From NCBI RefSeq assembly GCF_002001205.1, contig NZ_MUNZ01000188.1:121592-185591 (forward strand): a DNA stretch of 64,000 nt, in the 5' to 3' direction. This document shows, in pieces, positions 17,603 to 26,391 of the stretch. This DNA comes from Hydrogenophaga sp. A37 (GTDB lineage Bacteria > Pseudomonadota > Gammaproteobacteria > Burkholderiales > Burkholderiaceae_C). Below the pieces are notes generated by a model. It was not told the DNA's origin, made no database searches, and was given only the letters and a program-made list of their open reading frames with translations. Within the stretch, counting starts at the first letter, position 1, and the number at the start of each line of letters is the position of its first letter. The position numbers and the translations under genes are program-made.

Positions 17603-19887
17603 CAGTAGTTCCTCCGCGCGCGCTGGTCGAGCACCCGGTTCAGCATCTGCTCAAAGTCGCGCTCGCTCAGCTTGAGCGCCTGCTGCATCGCGGGCACCAC
17701 CGCCTCGGCCGCGCCGCCTTGCACCGTGATGTTCGGCGAGTAGTGCACCACCATGCCAGCACCGCCCGCCGCGCCTGCAGAAGCTGCCCCAGCCATGGCA
17801 GCGCCAGCAATCGCGCCCCGTGCGGCCTGTGCCAGCTTGCCGCTGGCCTGGGCAACCCGGGCGATGCTGCGCGTGATGCCGATCTGCGCGCCCTGGCCGA
17901 TGTTGTCGCCGAACCCCATGAACACCCGGCTCGGGCTCTTGATGCCCAGCGTGTCGGCAAACCAACCCTTGATGCTCTGGCCCATGCCCACAATCGCCGC
18001 CTTGGCCTGGCCGATCTTGTTGGTGATGCCTTTGATCAGTCCGTCGATCACCATCCCGCCGAAGTCTGTGAACTTCGCGGGTAACTCAACGCCAAACCAG
18101 CTCAGCACCGTGCGCCAGGCGTTGTAGAACAGCTGGATCGGCGACCAGTTGATCAGCAGCTTGGTGATCCCCCAAACCCCGCCTGCAGCGGCCGTGCGCA
18201 TGTCGCCCCACACGCCCCGGAAGAAGGCCGTGATGCGGTCCCAGTTGCGGTAGATAAGGTAGCCGCCGCCTGCAATGGCCGTGATCGCCAGGCCTATCGG
18301 GTTCATCAGCAGCGCGCGGCCGACCCACATCACCGCCGTGCCCACCATGCGCACACCGCCCGCAACCCGGCCCCACAGCACCGGGTTGAACAGCCCGGCA
18401 GCCTGCAGCAGGTTGAACCCCAGGCGCAGGCTGTTCGCGCCAGAGAGCACCAGGTTGATGCCGTACTTCACCGCAATGGCGCCCAGTTTGAACGCAGCGA
18501 AGCCCGCCACCACCTTCACCAGGCCAGACATCAGGCCCGGGTTTTCTTTCGCCCAGGCCGCCATGGCGCCCACGACCGGCCGCACTGCGTTGACCAGGTC
18601 GTTCAGGGCCGGCAGCACCGCGCTGCCCACGTTGATGCCGATTTCCGTCAAACCGTTTTTAAGGAGCCGGAGGTTGTTCGCCGTCGTCGCTGCGCGAGCG
18701 CCGAACTCCCGCTCCATGGAGCCCAGGTAAGTCTGCTGCCCGCCCTTGTTCACCCGCTTGAGCGTTTCGATGCTGCCCGTGTAGGTTTTCACCGACCCGG
18801 CCAGCACCGCCACGTCGTCCGCATAGTGCAGGCCGAACAGGTCCACCAGGATGCCCATGCGGCGATCAGCGGGAATGCGCTCCAGCGTCTGCAGGAAGCC
18901 CACCAGCGCGCCCTCGGCGTCGTTCTTGATCGACCGCTTCAGGCCGGCAGCGCTCATGCCCATCTCGGCCAGCGCCGACTGAAACGCCTTGCTTTGCTTG
19001 TCCGCCGTGCCCAGCTTGGTCAGCATGCCGTTGATCGCCGTGCCAGCCACCTCGGGCGGCTTGCCCAGCGCGATCAGCGCGTTGCCCAGGCTCGCGGCCT
19101 GCAGCTCGGTCAGGCCAAACTGCTTGGCAACACCACCGATGCGCCCCAGCGTGTTCACGATATCGCTCGCCTTGGCCGGGCTTTCGTTGCTCAACTGGTT
19201 GATCGCGTCGCCCAGCCGGCTAATCTGCGCAATCGGGATGCTGTACACGTTCGCCAGCTTCGCCATGCTGTCGCCCGCTGCCTCTGCGCTCATGTCGAAC
19301 GCCGTGGCCATCTTCGCAATGCTCTCCGTGAACGCCGGTAAGTCCTTCGCCGCCACGCCCAGTTGCCCACCGCTGGCAGCGATCTGCGCGAGCTGCTCGA
19401 CCGACAGCGGCAGGTGCCGAGACATGCGCAGGATCTCGTTCGTGAGCTTCTCGAAGCCGTCCGGCGTGTCGAAGTCCACCACCTTCTTGACATCTGCCAT
19501 GGCCGACTCGAAGTCAATCGCCAGCTTCACCGGCACGAATGCCGTGGCACCGATACCAATGGCGTCCATCGCGTCCGAGCGAAGCGCCTGGCGCTCGCTG
19601 CGCAGTGTGGCCGCGCGCTCGCGCCCCACCACGAGCGAGTTCTGAATTTTGGTGGCGCGCTCAATGGAGCGGCCCATCGCGTCGTATTCCTCGGTGATCG
19701 CGCGCAGGCCAGCAGGGGTGCGTGGGCCGATGAAGTTGTTCATCGAATCGCCCAGGGCCTTCTGTTTGACCTTGAGCTTGTCGACGTGTTCTCCCACCTT
19801 CGTGATGCCGCCGCTTACGCTGCCCAGGCCGGCCAAGGCCTGCGCGCCCTGGAAACCCACCTTGATCAGAACGCTCGTATCAGCCAC
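17602..19887 (-). CDS. Tail tape measure protein
   Basis: A 761-residue tape measure protein. The N-terminus is coiled coil, followed by the TP901-like core with DFESAMADVKKVVDF, GQLGVAAKDLPAFTESIAKM and SMAKLANVYSIP. Several hydrophobic segments lie around residues 430-560 (MSGLVKVVAGFAAFKLGAIA, PIGLAITAIAGGGYLIYRNW), and SIKGWFADTLGIKSPSRVF near 650 is a common tape-measure C-terminal motif. Its length would set a tail of roughly 110 nm by the usual 1.5 Å per residue, an estimate only. Confidence 0.92.
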   Translation of the reverse strand: MADTSVLIKVGFQGAQALAGLGSVSGGITKVGEHVDKLKVKQKALGDSMNNFIGPRTPAGLRAITEEYDAMGRSIERATKIQNSLVVGRERAATLRSERQALRSDAMDAIGIGATAFVPVKLAIDFESAMADVKKVVDFDTPDGFEKLTNEILRMSRHLPLSVEQLAQIAASGGQLGVAAKDLPAFTESIAKMATAFDMSAEAAGDSMAKLANVYSIPIAQISRLGDAINQLSNESPAKASDIVNTLGRIGGVAKQFGLTELQAASLGNALIALGKPPEVAGTAINGMLTKLGTADKQSKAFQSALAEMGMSAAGLKRSIKNDAEGALVGFLQTLERIPADRRMGILVDLFGLHYADDVAVLAGSVKTYTGSIETLKRVNKGGQQTYLGSMEREFGARAATTANNLRLLKNGLTEIGINVGSAVLPALNDLVNAVRPVVGAMAAWAKENPGLMSGLVKVVAGFAAFKLGAIAVKYGINLVLSGANSLRLGFNLLQAAGLFNPVLWGRVAGGVRMVGTAVMWVGRALLMNPIGLAITAIAGGGYLIYRNWDRITAFFRGVWGDMRTAAAGGVWGITKLLINWSPIQLFYNAWRTVLSWFGVELPAKFTDFGGMVIDGLIKGITNKIGQAKAAIVGMGQSIKGWFADTLGIKSPSRVFMGFGDNIGQGAQIGITRSIARVAQASGKLAQAARGAIAGAAMAGAASAGAAGGAGMVVHYSPNITVQGGAAEAVVPAMQQALKLSERDFEQMLNRVLDQRARRNY

Positions 19888-19903
19888 AGCACACCTTTAA
19901 ATC

Positions 19904-20101
19904 TCAGTCCGACTTGTACTCACGCCGGATCTGCTCGCCAGCGTCTTCGCCCCACTCAACGAACCGGACCACGTCCAGCTCCTCGATCTCGCTGGGCTGG
20001 AAGCGGAACCACCGCGCCAGCAGCGCGGCGATCCCCCTGATGTCATCAGGCTCCAGTTTGAACTGCGCGAAACCAGCGCTGGAGCTTGGCGAAGTCGCCA
20101 A
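19904..20101 (-). CDS. Tail assembly chaperone E' (frameshift extension of E)
   Basis: A 65-codon frame whose conserved part (RGIAALLARWFRFQPSEIEELDVVRF) matches the C-terminal extension of phage E+E' tail chaperones. It overlaps the end of E by 56 bases and lies in the +1 (equivalently -2) frame relative to E. It is therefore probably made by ribosomal frameshifting within 20046-20101 rather than from its own start. No good ribosome binding site precedes the TTG at 20101. Confidence 0.7.
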   Translation of the reverse strand: MATSPSSSAGFAQFKLEPDDIRGIAALLARWFRFQPSEIEELDVVRFVEWGEDAGEQIRREYKSD

Positions 20102-20354
20102 AGTCCAGCTCCCCGATGTCTTCCATCGTCAGCTTTTCTTCGGAGAGGTTTGCGTAGATCAGCAACTCCTCCTCGGCGTCATCCAGCTTCAGGCCTTTTG
20201 CCTGGCTCTGGTAGCGCACCATCTCACTCACCTTGGGGCGGCGAAGCGTGATGCTGCTGAACTCGCCCGCAGGCGTCTTGATCGGCACCAGCAGTTCGAT
20301 CCGCTTGGTCAGTTCCACCTTCAAAGCGGCGGCCTTGGTTTCAGTCGTGCTCAT
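20046..20354 (-). CDS. Tail assembly chaperone E
   Basis: A 102-residue protein resembling phage tail assembly chaperones of the E/gp41 type: ELLVPIKTPAGEFSSITLRRPKVSEM followed by an acidic middle. It sits between the tail tube and tape measure genes, the universal place of such chaperones. Its 3' end overlaps the E' frame. Confidence 0.8.
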   Translation of the reverse strand: MSTTETKAAALKVELTKRIELLVPIKTPAGEFSSITLRRPKVSEMVRYQSQAKGLKLDDAEEELLIYANLSEEKLTMEDIGELDFGDFAKLQRWFRAVQTGA

Positions 20355-20357
20355 CGA

Positions 20358-20882
20358 TCAGCCCCCTTGGTTCGCGCGGAACAGGTCCAGCTTGTCCACG
20401 CCGTTCACCTTGTAGATGTTCGACAGCACGTCCAGCTCGACGATGTCTTTGCCCGCCAGCTGCTGGCGGATGTAGTAGGCCGAAAAGCCCGAAACGAACT
20501 CGGCGTTGTCGTTCTGCTTGAAGCTGCCCAGCGGGTTCTTCTTGAACAGCACCGTCAGGAAGGTCACCAGCGGCACCTGCTCGGTGCGGCCACCAGATCC
20601 CCAGGTCTCCACGCTGCTGCGCACCTGCAGGGGCACCATGGTGAAGAAGTCGCCCATGGTCGCGGCCACGTCCGGGTAGAAGCTGTTCCACTTCACCTCG
20701 CCGTCCATCTTGTCGAAGCCGCTGGGTAGTTCGATCTTGGCGACCATGCCCAGGGCCTTGTGCTCCGTCATCAGCGAAGTGATGTCGGGCAGCTTGACCT
20801 CTTCGGCCTTGCCCAGCAGGCTATTGCCGTTGATGTAGATGGCCGCGTTCGTCACGCGGCGCAGTTGAATTTGGGTCGCCAT
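20358..20882 (-). CDS. Major tail tube protein (P2 FII-like)
   Basis: A 174-residue protein of the P2 FII tail-tube family. Features are the N-terminal NAAIYINGNSLLGKAEEVKLP, the central LPSGFDKMDGEVKWNSFYPD and the C-terminal VELDVLSNIYKVNGVDKLD. It follows the sheath gene directly and would polymerise into the inner tube. Confidence 0.9.
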   Translation of the reverse strand: MATQIQLRRVTNAAIYINGNSLLGKAEEVKLPDITSLMTEHKALGMVAKIELPSGFDKMDGEVKWNSFYPDVAATMGDFFTMVPLQVRSSVETWGSGGRTEQVPLVTFLTVLFKKNPLGSFKQNDNAEFVSGFSAYYIRQQLAGKDIVELDVLSNIYKVNGVDKLDLFRANQGG

Positions 20883-20909
20883 GTTGTGTGCTCCTCAGTG
20901 TTCAGTGGG

Positions 20910-22121
20910 TCAAGCCTGGCGCGTGGCCACGAGCTGGCGCAGGTACTCGGTGTTGATCCGCGCCTGGTAGCTCACCCGCTCCAGCGGGCTGTAGGGCGCG
21001 AAGTCGTAGCTCGGCAGCAGGTGGCCGGCGCTCAGCGTCTCGGGCGTGTTGAGGTCTTTGTCCAACCATACGTCGCCGTCCTGGATCGCGCCGTTCGCCA
21101 CCTGGTGGCGCAAGAAGCGGCGCCCGCTCTCCAGGATGTCGTCAATGCGCGCGTTGTCCAGCGGCTGGTCAATGAACTGCAGGGTCGCCAGCTCCAGGCT
21201 TTCGCTGATGATGTCCGCCGTGCGGCGCACATTCAGGAAGTTCTTCTGGTGGCTCACAGTCGGCCACGCCGCGCTGCGGTTGCCCCAGGCGCGGATGCCG
21301 GTACCGAAGCTGTTCGCCACCGTGATGATCCCGGCTTCGTTCAGCAGGTTGGCCTCGCAGTTCGGGTCGTTCAAGCTGAACTCGATGGGGCGCTCAACGC
21401 CCGTGATGCCCAACAGCTCAATGTTGGAGCCCGACCACCAGTAGCCGTTCTCTTGGTCGCGGCGGCTCCAGGCCCCAGCCACCAGCGTGCTCAGCGCTCC
21501 GTTGACCTCGGCCGCTGCCACCGTGTCGTAGTACTTCACGTGGGGGTAGCACAGACCGACGCGGTCGCTCGACGTGTTGAAGTTGATCGCACCGCCTACA
21601 CCGCGCCCGGCGATGGCCTGCGGCACCGTCACGCCAATGGGTGCGTCCACGAACGCCACCGCGCGCATCGCGGTGGCCTGCACGATCATGGCGGCACTCA
21701 CCGCGCTCAAGCTGGAGAAGCCCGGAGCGATCAGGATCTTCGGGTTGAAGCCGAACTGCTGATACGAATCGCGCCAGCCGAACATGCCGGTCCGCGCACC
21801 GGTCACAACGTCCACGCCACCAATGATCTGCGCGGCCGTCACGGTGTTGATGTCGGCGGCCGGGGCAGCTGGGTCGTACACGTTGCGCACGATCACCACG
21901 GTGGGCTTCTGGTCAAACAGGCGCTTCAGTTCGCGAGCGATGGTGCCCTGCGTGCCGAACTGGGCGATGTCACCGTACTTTGTGACCAGGACGTTCTGAT
22001 TGATCGGGCCAGAGCCGGCCGTGCCGATCAAGCCGACAACGCTGGACTTGACCAGGCGCACTGGGCGCGGACCTGTGTCGATCTCAATCGTCTCGACGCC
22101 GTGAAGGAAGTTCGCAGGCAT
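20910..22121 (-). CDS. Tail sheath protein
   Basis: A 403-residue contractile tail sheath protein (Phage_tail_sheath family). It has the N-terminal HGVETIEIDTGPRPVRLVKS, a domain with SYQQFGFNPKILIAPGFSS, and the C-terminal RTADIISESLELATLQFIDQ region that forms the inner sheath domain. Its presence shows that the phage is a myovirus. Confidence 0.93.
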   Translation of the reverse strand: MPANFLHGVETIEIDTGPRPVRLVKSSVVGLIGTAGSGPINQNVLVTKYGDIAQFGTQGTIARELKRLFDQKPTVVIVRNVYDPAAPAADINTVTAAQIIGGVDVVTGARTGMFGWRDSYQQFGFNPKILIAPGFSSLSAVSAAMIVQATAMRAVAFVDAPIGVTVPQAIAGRGVGGAINFNTSSDRVGLCYPHVKYYDTVAAAEVNGALSTLVAGAWSRRDQENGYWWSGSNIELLGITGVERPIEFSLNDPNCEANLLNEAGIITVANSFGTGIRAWGNRSAAWPTVSHQKNFLNVRRTADIISESLELATLQFIDQPLDNARIDDILESGRRFLRHQVANGAIQDGDVWLDKDLNTPETLSAGHLLPSYDFAPYSPLERVSYQARINTEYLRQLVATRQA

Positions 22122-22124
22122 GGG

Positions 22125-22364
22125 TTACTCCTTTGCTGCTTTGGTGGATTTCGGGGTGGGTTTTTCGGCAACGGCTGGGGCCGGGGCCGGGGCCGCGTCG
22201 TCCGCCTGTTCGACCAGGTAGCCTTGCGCCGCCAGGGTCTTCACGGCCGCGTTGCCCTCGGGCAGGCGCACCGTCTTGCCTGCGCGCAGCAGCACGTCGG
22301 TGCTCGTTTCTTTGTCCTGCAGCGTGATGCCGCTGTCAGGCCCTTGGTAGACGTACGTCTTCAT
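22125..22364 (-). CDS. DUF2635-like small tail protein (Mu gp38 position)
   Basis: A 79-residue protein with a core like DUF2635 proteins, which precede the sheath in Mu-like phages: VLLRAGKTVRLPEGNAAVKTLAAQGYL. An Ala/Pro/Lys-rich tail follows. I chose ATG 22364, seven bases after AGGAG, rather than the in-frame TTG at 22382, which overlaps the previous gene. Confidence 0.7.
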   Translation of the reverse strand: MKTYVYQGPDSGITLQDKETSTDVLLRAGKTVRLPEGNAAVKTLAAQGYLVEQADDAAPAPAPAVAEKPTPKSTKAAKE

Positions 22365-22378
22365 CGGTTGCTCCTGGG

Positions 22379-22936
22379 TCAAGTGGAATAGCCGGCCGGG
22401 TGCTGCAGCTGCAGATCGACCAGCGGAGAAGGATCACCAGCCGTGAACGGCCCCGGCACGGCAGGCACATCGAACACGCTGATCAAGGGCACCGTCAAAC
22501 GCATGGAGTAGCCCCACACGCCCTCGCGGTGACCGGTGTAGGTTTCACTGCGCACAGAGATCGGCCCGGCTGTCTCGGGCAAGTCGTGGCCCTGCAACGC
22601 AACGCGGCAGGCCTCCAGCAAGTCGTAGGCGCCGGTGCCGGCATCCGGAGACGCGTCGTCGGTCTGATGCGTGCGTAGGTTGCGGGCCATGAAGCCCAGC
22701 TCGAACTCGGCGGGCCATTCGATCAACGCCGGTCGCACCACGTGGGCCAGTTCGGGAAACTTTCCCCCGCGATACATCAGCAAGACCGCGCCCACCCGGT
22801 GCAGGAGCTTGTACTCCTCGGGCTTCCCAGGCCACGAGCGCAGCTCAACAATCGGGTGCGCCTGGCCCTCTCGGGTCAGCGCAGGGCGCAACCGCGCCAA
22901 CAGCGCATCCTCGACGTAGTAGATCTGCGCGGCCAT
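22379..22936 (-). CDS. Mu gp37-like protein (DUF1834), neck/tail completion
   Basis: A 185-residue protein with YYVEDALLARLRPAL at the N-terminus and ARNLRTHQTDDASPDAGTGAYDLLEACR in the middle, the pattern of Mu gp37. It overlaps the gp36 stop by one base and keeps Mu order (36-37-38-sheath). Likely a head-tail connector component. Confidence 0.8.
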   Translation of the reverse strand: MAAQIYYVEDALLARLRPALTREGQAHPIVELRSWPGKPEEYKLLHRVGAVLLMYRGGKFPELAHVVRPALIEWPAEFELGFMARNLRTHQTDDASPDAGTGAYDLLEACRVALQGHDLPETAGPISVRSETYTGHREGVWGYSMRLTVPLISVFDVPAVPGPFTAGDPSPLVDLQLQHPAGYST

Positions 22937-23403
22937 CAGCGCTCGCTCCGCGCAAACGGGCTGTAAGGCGGCTCTGGCGGGATGTTGAATTCCACGGCGC
23001 CGCCACCGACACCGCCTTCCAACACCGGCACGAGCTGGGCACCAGCCAACTCAACCTCACCCGCCTTGATGCGCTTGAGCAGGCCCAGCACATCTTCGTA
23101 GCGGCGCCGCGCGTCCTTGATGTCGTCGGCCGCGCGCAGGGTCTGCAGGCGGTAGATCGCGATGTCGCAGGCGCAGCGCGTGAGCACGGGCGGTTCGGGC
23201 AGCGCCGCACCCGCGAGGTCCACCAACGGCAACTGGTAGCGGCCGGTCAGAAAGGTGTCAATTTCGGCGGACGCGTCGTCCAGCGCGGTCTGCACCCGGC
23301 CCAAATCAATCTGCTGGCCGTAGGCGTCGGTGGTCTGGCGCAGCTCGGCCTCGCCGTAGCGCTGCTGCAGGTGTTGGGCCGATGCGTAAGTCATGTCGCC
23401 CAT
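22936..23403 (-). CDS. Mu gp36-like protein (DUF1320), head-tail adaptor
   Basis: A 155-residue DUF1320-family protein: ASAQHLQQRYGEAELRQ, ALDDASAEIDTFLTGRYQLPL and RCACDIAIYRLQ are the family blocks. It is the first gene of the operon behind the second copy of the late motif, whose core ends 25 bases before the start codon. Confidence 0.85.
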   Translation of the reverse strand: MGDMTYASAQHLQQRYGEAELRQTTDAYGQQIDLGRVQTALDDASAEIDTFLTGRYQLPLVDLAGAALPEPPVLTRCACDIAIYRLQTLRAADDIKDARRRYEDVLGLLKRIKAGEVELAGAQLVPVLEGGVGGGAVEFNIPPEPPYSPFARSER

Positions 23404-23427
23404 CGTGCCGACGTGCGTCAGCGGGCG

Positions 23428-23447
23428 ACATTAAAACGGTTTATTGA
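23428..23447 (-). promoter_or_regulatory. Late promoter motif, copy 2 (gp36 to V operon)
   Basis: Twenty bases identical to those at 15211-15230 and 27574-27593, oriented toward gp36. It lies in a 57-bp gap between the end of the fibre gene and gp36, so the gp36-gp37-tail block should form its own transcript. Confidence 0.75.
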
Positions 23448-23460
23448 ATGAGCCGGTGGC

Positions 23461-24645
23461 TCACCCCCTCGCGCGGTTGAACCCTTCGATGGTCCCCACA
23501 CCCAGGCTGTACAACACGCCAATTTCGTTGGCGGTATTGCTGGCCTCTGTTGCCGTCACGTTCGCGCCGACTCTGCGAACGCCATCGGTCAGGCGGGCGT
23601 TCGTGGTGGTGACATCCATTACCGGGATCGGGTCTGTACCTGCGTACACCCGGAAGCGTTTTGACAGACCGTCTCCCGACACATCGACGTCAAACGTGTA
23701 GGGCACGTTCAGAGATAGGGTGTACGTCGTGGGGTGCGCGCTCACGCTCCCAAAGTCTGCCGTCTTGGCCTGGCAGGTTGAACCTTCGATGTGAAAGTAC
23801 GCCCCATCAACAGCATCGTATTGGCCGTTGGCGTTGTGAAACCCACCCCACACGTTGCGGCCCGTGAAGTCAGTGAGCCACATGAACTGAAACCGGAACT
23901 TGCGCGAGATGGCGCCGAAGAATCCGTTGTTGTTGCTGAACGTGTAGTAGGCATAGCCGCTGTGCGGGTTGGCGCTGCTGCGCAGGAACAGGCCGTTGTG
24001 GTTGTAGCCATATCCCCGGGCGATTGGGTATGTGGTGTTGTTCGAGCCACCAGACACGCCCAAGCCCAGAAACATTTCACTGGCAGAGGAGTCGGACGTG
24101 GACAGGCGCAGGGAATACCAGTAGTCCCATAGACCAAGCGGACCTGGCGAGAAGTCCTCGCCACTGGCACCTGGTGGGCCAGCATCGCCAGTGTCACCCT
24201 TCGGTCCTTGGGCGCCAACGGCACCTGGAGGACCGGCATCACCGGTGTCACCCTTCGGTCCCTGGGCGCCAACGGCACCTGGTGGGCCTGCATCGCCAGT
24301 GTCACCCTTCGGACCCTGGGTGCCAACGGCACCCGGTGGGCCGGCATCGCCAGTGTCACCCTTCGGTCCCTGGGCACCAACGGCACCTGGTGGGCCGGCA
24401 TCACCGGTGTCACCCTTCGGTCCCTGGGCACCAACGGCACCTGGTGGGCCGGCATCACCGGTGTCACCCTTCGGTCCTTGGGCGACTTCGCCATCACCGC
24501 CCGGTCCTCGGGCGCCAATCACCACCGGTGTAAGGCTCAACAGCCTGCCCGACCTGGGCGTGGCGAGCACCAACGTCCCAGCGCTCTCTTGAGAAAGCGC
24601 CAACGAAAAGACCGTCTCGGGTTTCAGGTTGATGGTGAGGCTCAT
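23461..24645 (-). CDS. Collagen-like phage fibre or capsid decoration protein
   Basis: A 394-residue protein. Residues ~1-45 are a beta-type head domain, ~46-160 are an unbroken Gly-X-Y collagen-like stretch made of an 18-residue unit (GPKGDTGDAGPPGAVGAQ) repeated five times plus a sixth partial copy, and ~165-394 form a Trp/Tyr/Gly-rich beta domain like a distal binding lobe. Collagen repeats would drive trimer formation. It closes the protease-capsid operon rather than the tail operon, so it may decorate the capsid or act as a side fibre. The receptor is unknown. Confidence 0.8.
   Translation of the reverse strand: MSLTINLKPETVFSLALSQESAGTLVLATPRSGRLLSLTPVVIGARGPGGDGEVAQGPKGDTGDAGPPGAVGAQGPKGDTGDAGPPGAVGAQGPKGDTGDAGPPGAVGTQGPKGDTGDAGPPGAVGAQGPKGDTGDAGPPGAVGAQGPKGDTGDAGPPGASGEDFSPGPLGLWDYWYSLRLSTSDSSASEMFLGLGVSGGSNNTTYPIARGYGYNHNGLFLRSSANPHSGYAYYTFSNNNGFFGAISRKFRFQFMWLTDFTGRNVWGGFHNANGQYDAVDGAYFHIEGSTCQAKTADFGSVSAHPTTYTLSLNVPYTFDVDVSGDGLSKRFRVYAGTDPIPVMDVTTTNARLTDGVRRVGANVTATEASNTANEIGVLYSLGVGTIEGFNRARG
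24166..24477 (-). repeat. 54-bp tandem repeat coding for collagen-like Gly-X-Y units
   Basis: Five full 54-bp units and one partial unit stand in tandem inside the fibre gene, differing by a few mostly synonymous bases. In-frame units can be gained or lost by slippage or recombination, changing fibre length without breaking the frame. Confidence 0.9.
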
Positions 24646-25004
24646 GGCGCGGGAGCAGGCGCAGGCGCAGGCGGCAGCGGCGTGACGCGATCGACAAACT
24701 CAATCGTTGCGGAGTTCGTTGTCGTGGTGTGCCCGTCGGATGTCCGCCGCAGGATCACGTCGATGCTGTAGAAGCCCTTCCGCAGCAGGCGGCTCTGCGC
24801 TGAGACCAAGACCAAGCGAGCAATGCCTGCAGCTGCATCCACCCAGGTGCCGGTCATGGCCACGGCCGGCTCCTCATCCGCCGAGCCATCCGGTACGCGC
24901 TTGAGCGCAGCGAAAATTTCCCAGCCCGTCATGGGCTGAGCCCGACCACCTGAGGTGACCGGGCCCGTCAGCACAACGGTGTCCCCTGGCTTGAACGGCT
25001 CCAT
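24642..25004 (-). CDS. Unknown 120-residue virion-operon protein
   Basis: The sequence begins MEPFKPGDTVVLTGPVTSGG and is beta-rich with an Ig-like or BppU-like flavour (VLVSAQSRLLRKGFYSIDVILRR). A Pro/Ala-rich C-terminus follows (PLPPAPAPAPAP). It overlaps the collagen-like fibre start by four bases (ATGA), so the two are coupled. It may anchor that fibre to the particle. No family is recognised. Confidence 0.65.
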   Translation of the reverse strand: MEPFKPGDTVVLTGPVTSGGRAQPMTGWEIFAALKRVPDGSADEEPAVAMTGTWVDAAAGIARLVLVSAQSRLLRKGFYSIDVILRRTSDGHTTTTNSATIEFVDRVTPLPPAPAPAPAP

Positions 25005-25006
25005 GG

Positions 25007-25453
25007 CTACCCGCGCACCACAACCAGGTTGGGCTCTTCTTCCAGCCGCTCCAGCGTGCCGGGCGGCAGATCGGCCAGCGTCAACACTAGCGGCTCACGC
25101 GTGAAGCGCATGCCAGCGCGGTGGAAGCGCTCCAGCCGCTTGATGCAGCTCACCGCCACCTCGCCCTCGGCAAGCTCCGGCAATGCACCCTGCGGATCAT
25201 CCTGGCTGCTCTGTGCATCGACCGTTGCAGCTACTGCAGCAACGGCGGCAACAACGGCTGCACTGAGAGCGGGTGCATCGGGCAGCGCGCCGCCGTCGCC
25301 AGCCGGCAGCGCTGCACCTGGTGCAACGCCGCCCACTTCTGCAGCCGGCCCGGCCGGTGCTGCAGCCGTCGCGGCCAAGGGCGCTTTTGGCGCCGCAGGT
25401 GCCTTCGATTTCGGCGCGGCCTTGGGGGCCGCTGCCTTCTTCGCGGCGGCCAT
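25007..25453 (-). CDS. Mu gp35-like / FluMu N-terminal-domain protein with Ala-Lys-Pro-rich leader
   Basis: A 148-residue protein. Residues 1-95 are low-complexity Ala/Pro/Lys. The C-terminal ~50 residues (SCIKRLERFHRAGMRFTREPLVLTL, LERLEEEPNLVVVRG) match the small conserved domain found just after the capsid gene in Mu-like phages. It may be a capsid-associated or decoration protein; its role is unknown. Confidence 0.7.
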   Translation of the reverse strand: MAAAKKAAAPKAAPKSKAPAAPKAPLAATAAAPAGPAAEVGGVAPGAALPAGDGGALPDAPALSAAVVAAVAAVAATVDAQSSQDDPQGALPELAEGEVAVSCIKRLERFHRAGMRFTREPLVLTLADLPPGTLERLEEEPNLVVVRG

Positions 25454-25455
25454 GG

Positions 25456-26358
25456 TCAGGCCACCCAGGGCGTGTCGATCACCTTGACCAGGCCCTTGTT
25501 CGGGTTGTCCGCGCCGTTGGCGAGGCGGTCAGCCGTCACGAGGTCGTTGGCCTTGCTGCGCAGCGAGGGAGGCACCACCAGCAGGGTGGGCTTCACGCCG
25601 AGCAGCACATCGCCGTCGCCCTTGAACATGCGCATCGCAGCGTAGGCCGCTTCGAAATTCGCCACGTCCAACACAGCGGACGATTTGAACGCCATCTGCC
25701 AAAAGCCGAAGCCGCAGTTGTAGCGAGCGTCCACGCCGTAGCGGTACTTCTTGCGCATGAACACCGACTCGTCGGTGGTCTGGTCCATCGCCGTGAACTG
25801 GGCGCTCTTGCGGTTCTGGAAGATCAGCGGCTTGAGCGAGCGGCTCACATCCAGCAGGTACCAGGGCGCGGCGGCACCAGCCTGCACGTTGCTGACCGTC
25901 GCCGCAACGCCCGTGCCGTCCACGTTCGGCGCCACCGGGTGGTCCGTGTCGAAGTAGTTCTGGCCGTCGTAGCACAGCGTCGAGTGACCGGCTTTCAGCA
26001 GGCCGAATACCAGCTCGTCAGGGTGGCGCCGTGCCGACAGACCGGCCTCTTCAAACATCGGGCTGTACATGCCGAGGTTGTCGTCTTCGATGTCATTGCG
26101 ATCCACCTCGACCGAGGATTCCCAGTCCTTGTTGGTGACCGCATAGCCGTGCTCCTGGATGTTTCGCAACGTGCGGTCGCCGATCCATTCGCGCATGCCG
26201 GGCCACTTGCCCAACCAGCCGTAGGTGTTGCTCTTGGTGGTGCTGGGCACCGTGGTTGCGATCTGCTCGTAGGCCGAGGCCTCGCCGGAGAAGCCACGCT
26301 GGAAGCTGGTGGCGAAGCCGGTGCGCAGAGCGTTGAGTACCGCTGAGGTGATGATCAT
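25456..26358 (-). CDS. T: Major capsid protein (Mu gpT-like)
   Basis: A 300-residue protein of the Mu-like major head subunit family. Features are MIITSAVLNALRTGFATSFQ at the N-terminus, WLGKWPGMREWIGDRTLRN and VEVDRNDIEDDNLGMYSPM. The C-terminal half carries DGDVLLGVKPTLLVVPPSLR. It follows the protease/scaffold gene, as in Mu. Confidence 0.93.
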   Translation of the reverse strand: MIITSAVLNALRTGFATSFQRGFSGEASAYEQIATTVPSTTKSNTYGWLGKWPGMREWIGDRTLRNIQEHGYAVTNKDWESSVEVDRNDIEDDNLGMYSPMFEEAGLSARRHPDELVFGLLKAGHSTLCYDGQNYFDTDHPVAPNVDGTGVAATVSNVQAGAAAPWYLLDVSRSLKPLIFQNRKSAQFTAMDQTTDESVFMRKKYRYGVDARYNCGFGFWQMAFKSSAVLDVANFEAAYAAMRMFKGDGDVLLGVKPTLLVVPPSLRSKANDLVTADRLANGADNPNKGLVKVIDTPWVA

Positions 26359-26391
26359 GTAGATGCTCCTGGTGGTGTGTGGTGGTCAGGC

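Noticed and set aside
18645..18665. CAAACCGTTTTTAAGG inside the tape measure gene as a fifth late promoter
   Set aside because: It has several mismatches to the motif, lies in mid-gene and no operon starts after it.
24166..24477. Regular direct repeats that could suggest a CRISPR array
   Set aside because: The 54-bp units have no unique spacers, keep the reading frame and encode Gly-X-Y collagen-like sequence.
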